DNA from: CAZCWX01 sp964502465
Lineage (GTDB): Bacteria > Desulfobacterota > Binatia > Bin18
NCBI GenBank assembly: GCA_964502465.1
Contig: CAZCWX010000427.1
Coordinates: 1 to 8,584, forward strand
Direction: 5' to 3'
Length of the DNA stretch: 8,584 bases
Part shown: piece by piece, positions 6,165 to 8,584 of the stretch
Layout: every line of letters begins with the position of its first letter
Position numbering within the stretch: position 1 is the first letter of the stretch
Made by a program: the position numbers and the translations under genes
The notes under the pieces: model-generated
Seen by the model: the letters and a program-made list of their open reading frames with translations, nothing else
Database searches by the model: none
What the model was told of the DNA's origin: nothing

Positions 6165-6635
6165 ATGAAAGTCGAGCAAAAACTTGCCGAAATGGGTCTC
6201 TCGCTGCCGCCAACACCAACCCCGGTCGCCAACTATGTGCCAGCGGTGCAGGTCGGAAACTTGTTGTTCGTTTCTGGCCATGGACCGGGCGTACTCAAAG
6301 ACGAAAAAATTGAATATATCCGTGGCAAACTGGGGAGAGATCTGGCTGTTGAGCAAGGCTATGATGCTGCCAAGCAGGTGATGCTCAATATCCTGCAGTC
6401 GATCAAAGGGGTGATTGGCGACCTTGACAAGGTGCGTCGTATTGTCAAGGTTCTTGGGTTTGTGAACTGTACTGAAGACTTTCCTGACCAGCCGAAAGTG
6501 ATCAATGGTGCTTCTGACCTGTTAGTCGCGCTCTATGGCGAGCGAGGTCGGCACGCCCGCTCAGCAGTGGGGATGCAGCAACTCCCCTTTGGTATCGCGG
6601 TGGAGATCGAGATGGTGGTCGAGGTAGAAGGATAG
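6165..6635 (+). CDS. RidA/YjgF/YER057c/UK114 family protein
   Basis: A 156-residue protein of the RidA superfamily, probably the longer (about 150 aa) subgroup. Members hydrolyse reactive enamines/imines to ketones and ammonia. Some aromatic-pathway members are 2-aminomuconate deaminases. Visible features are NLLFVSGHGP (residues 32-41), VRRIVKVLGFVNCTEDFPDQP (90-110) and the C-terminal signature HARSAVGMQQLPFGIAVEIE (130-149). Arg132 is at the position of the conserved substrate-carboxylate arginine, and the VEIE end holds Glu148. AGAAAGGAGA at 6151-6160 gives the ribosome site. It lies 28 bp after the dioxygenase large subunit and 18 bp before sucA, so it is probably part of the same transcript. 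A role on a nitrogen-containing ring-cleavage product, or general imine clean-up, is inference. Confidence 0.85.
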   Translation: MKVEQKLAEMGLSLPPTPTPVANYVPAVQVGNLLFVSGHGPGVLKDEKIEYIRGKLGRDLAVEQGYDAAKQVMLNILQSIKGVIGDLDKVRRIVKVLGFVNCTEDFPDQPKVINGASDLLVALYGERGRHARSAVGMQQLPFGIAVEIEMVVEVEG

Positions 6636-6653
6636 GAGTGATACAATCGTTGC

Positions 6654-8584
6654 ATGGCTTCACAAGAAATTGCTCAATCATCATCGTTTCTGACAATGCC
6701 ATCACAAGAAAGCAATGGTTTTGATGCCGCCCTCGGAGGGGCTTCGGTCTTGAGCGGCGACAACGCGGAGTTCGTCGAAGCTCTCTACAATCAATATCTT
6801 GCTGATCCGAGTACGGTTGATCCAGAGTGGCGTGAGTACTTCTCGCGTCTTGTCACTGGCCCCCTGTCGGTGCAAACCAATGGCGCGGTAGAATACCCTG
6901 CGGTAGTGGCAAACCTTGAGCAGCAAGCGTGGGTGCTGCAACTCATTAATGCCTATCGAGTGCGAGGCCACTTCGAGGCTGACCTCGATCCGTTGAAAAT
7001 CGCGCCGAAGCGTCTGCACCCGGAACTTGACCCCGGTTATTACGGGTTCAGCAAAGAGGATCTGGACAAGGAATTTGCCGTTGGCCGGCTGTTTGGCATG
7101 CCAGCGCTGACCTTGCGCGGTATTCTTTCGACCTTGCGCGAGACGTATTGCGGGACAGTCGGTATTGAATACATGCACATTCAGGACCCGGCGCAGCGAC
7201 GGTGGATACAGGAGCGGGTCGAGCACAAACGCAGCCGTGAACCGCTGGCGCTCGATGTGAAACGGACCATTCTGAGGCTGCTGTATGCGGCAGAAATGTT
7301 CGAGGTCTTCTTACACACCAAGTTTGTTGGTCATAAGCGTTTCTCGCTCGAAGGAGCAGAATGCTTGATCCCTCTCCTCGATACGCTGATCGAACACGGT
7401 GCGACACAAGGTGTTGGGGAAGTTGTGCTCGGCATGGCTCACCGTGGCCGTCTCAATATGCTGGCAAACATTCTTGGCAAATCCTTTGAGGAGATCTTTT
7501 CTGAATTTGAAGGCCACGTTGACCCAGCCACCATGATGGGCTCGGGCGATGTGAAATACCATTTACGGTTTTCCGCCGATCATGTCACGCGCAATGGCCG
7601 GCCGCTTCACTTGACTCTGACGGCAAATCCCAGCCACCTGGAAGCGGTGGATCCGGTCGTCGAGGGCAGGACCCGGGCGAAGCAAGATCGAGCAGGAGAC
7701 CTCGAACGGGAACGCATCATCCCAATCGTCGTGCATGGCAATGCCGCCCTTGCTGGTCAAGGGGTCGTGAGCGAAACGCTCAACCTGTCGCAACTGCGTG
7801 GGTATCGGACTGGCGGGACAATCCATGTGGTGATTAATAATCAGATCGGATTTACCACCGATCCCGAAGACAGCCACTCCGGGCCCTATGCAACGGATGT
7901 GATGAAGGCTGTGCAAGCCCCGATCTTTCATGTGAATGGTGATGATCCGGAAGCGGTGGTGCGGGTCGCTACTCTGGCAATGGACTACCGCCAGACGTTC
8001 AAACGTGACGTGGTGATCGACATGTTTTGTTATCGACGCCACGGGCACAACGAAGGTGACGAGCCCAGCTTTACCCAGCCGCGTATGTATCGGGCCATCA
8101 AGGGACACCCCCACGTCGCCTGGCTCTACCGCGAGCGGTTGCTCGACCGTGGGGAACTCACTGCCGATGAGGTGGAGGCGACGGAGAAAGATTTTCGTGC
8201 GCGGTTGCAGACTGCCCTCGATACGGTGAAGAGCAATGCCCCTGCGGCACCGCCAGATATGTTGGGTGGGGCCTGGCAGGGGCTGACGCTTGGGCATACC
8301 GGCCATGTCGAGACAGGCGTGCGACGAGAGCTGTTGGAATATATTGCTGGCCGGCTCGCCGCCGTGCCAGAAGATTTCACTCCCAATCCGAAAGTCGCAA
8401 AACTGCTGCAAGCACGCACCGAAGCGGTCCTCCACGCTGGCCCAATCGATTGGGGGTTAGCTGAACTCCTTGCCTATAGTTCCTTACTCTGCGACGGGAT
8501 CCGGGTGCGGATCAGTGGGCAAGACTCTGAACGGGGGACCTTCAGTCATCGCCATGCCGTTCTGGTCGATTACAGCACCGGGAT
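6654..8584 (+). CDS. sucA: 2-oxoglutarate dehydrogenase E1 component, 5' part (runs off window end)
   Basis: Thiamine-diphosphate-dependent E1 of the 2-oxoglutarate dehydrogenase complex, which decarboxylates 2-oxoglutarate and passes the succinyl group to E2 in the TCA cycle. About 643 codons are present, roughly 70% of the usual 930 or so. Landmarks are NAEFVEALYNQYLADPSTVD near the N-terminus, VLGMAHRGRLNML with His263 (matching E. coli His260), and TANPSHLEAVDPVVEG. The cofactor region VVINNQIGFTTDP starts its NNQ at residue 395, and RRHGHNEGDEPSFTQP lies at about 461-476. SGQDSERGTFSHRHAV is near the window end. The start is uncertain: ATG 6654 lies 15 nt after an AGGAG that overlaps the RidA stop, which is long, and ATG 6696 is also in frame. 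RidA and sucA share a frame, separated by TAG and TGA. Confidence 0.93.
   Translation, partial: MASQEIAQSSSFLTMPSQESNGFDAALGGASVLSGDNAEFVEALYNQYLADPSTVDPEWREYFSRLVTGPLSVQTNGAVEYPAVVANLEQQAWVLQLINAYRVRGHFEADLDPLKIAPKRLHPELDPGYYGFSKEDLDKEFAVGRLFGMPALTLRGILSTLRETYCGTVGIEYMHIQDPAQRRWIQERVEHKRSREPLALDVKRTILRLLYAAEMFEVFLHTKFVGHKRFSLEGAECLIPLLDTLIEHGATQGVGEVVLGMAHRGRLNMLANILGKSFEEIFSEFEGHVDPATMMGSGDVKYHLRFSADHVTRNGRPLHLTLTANPSHLEAVDPVVEGRTRAKQDRAGDLERERIIPIVVHGNAALAGQGVVSETLNLSQLRGYRTGGTIHVVINNQIGFTTDPEDSHSGPYATDVMKAVQAPIFHVNGDDPEAVVRVATLAMDYRQTFKRDVVIDMFCYRRHGHNEGDEPSFTQPRMYRAIKGHPHVAWLYRERLLDRGELTADEVEATEKDFRARLQTALDTVKSNAPAAPPDMLGGAWQGLTLGHTGHVETGVRRELLEYIAGRLAAVPEDFTPNPKVAKLLQARTEAVLHAGPIDWGLAELLAYSSLLCDGIRVRISGQDSERGTFSHRHAVLVDYSTG

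Noticed and set aside
6650..6724. Short leader peptide frame (TTG 6650 to TGA 6724) overlapping the sucA start
   Set aside because: It is better spaced to AGGAG than the sucA ATG, but it is only 24 codons, overlaps sucA in another frame, and has no supporting feature.
7563..8435. Long minus-strand open frame (290 codons) opposite sucA
   Set aside because: It is antisense to a clearly conserved E1 coding region, shows no recognisable domain, and is explained by the codon bias of sucA on the other strand.

Overview
All genes recognised here lie on the + strand. The window reads as a chromosomal segment of a free-living bacterium with aerobic aromatic catabolism: an oxygen-dependent ring-cleavage enzyme, a flavin-dependent nitronate monooxygenase and a 2-oxoglutarate dehydrogenase E1. 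Spacers are rich in short repeats (heptamer arrays, a hairpin-rich 87-bp element, a REP-like palindrome). This style is common in genomes of uncultured Deltaproteobacteria-like and related soil or sponge lineages. That placement is an impression, not a determination.

Layout. Positions 2-702 hold the 3' part of a gene for a probable surface protein, apparently broken by insertion of a repeat element around 359-483. An AGCCTCN heptamer array follows (758-806). Next come a nitronate monooxygenase-type flavoprotein (858-1859), a spacer holding two inverted arrays of GCTGANN heptamers (1862-1991), an acetyl-CoA hydrolase/4-hydroxybutyrate CoA-transferase family protein (2002-3324), an NnrU-family membrane protein (3379-4074) and a 94-residue two-helix membrane protein (4089-4373).

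The centre of interest is 4451-6635. It holds the small (164 aa) and large (319 aa) subunits of a two-subunit hydroquinone 1,2-dioxygenase (HapCD/PnpCD type), then a RidA/YjgF-family protein. The large subunit keeps all four metal ligands known for this enzyme (His-x-Asn-x3-Glu, then a His 47 residues after the first). The two subunit genes are separated by a 231-bp island made mostly of repeats: a heptamer array abutting the second copy of the 87-bp element, then a REP-like palindrome.

At 6654 sucA (2-oxoglutarate dehydrogenase E1) begins, 18 nt after the RidA stop, and runs off the window end. Taken together the genes fit cleavage of hydroquinone or a related 1,4-substituted ring, with possible enamine/imine clean-up by the RidA protein and flow toward the TCA cycle. 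The true substrate, and any role of the monooxygenase, CoA-transferase and membrane proteins in that pathway, are inference from gene order.
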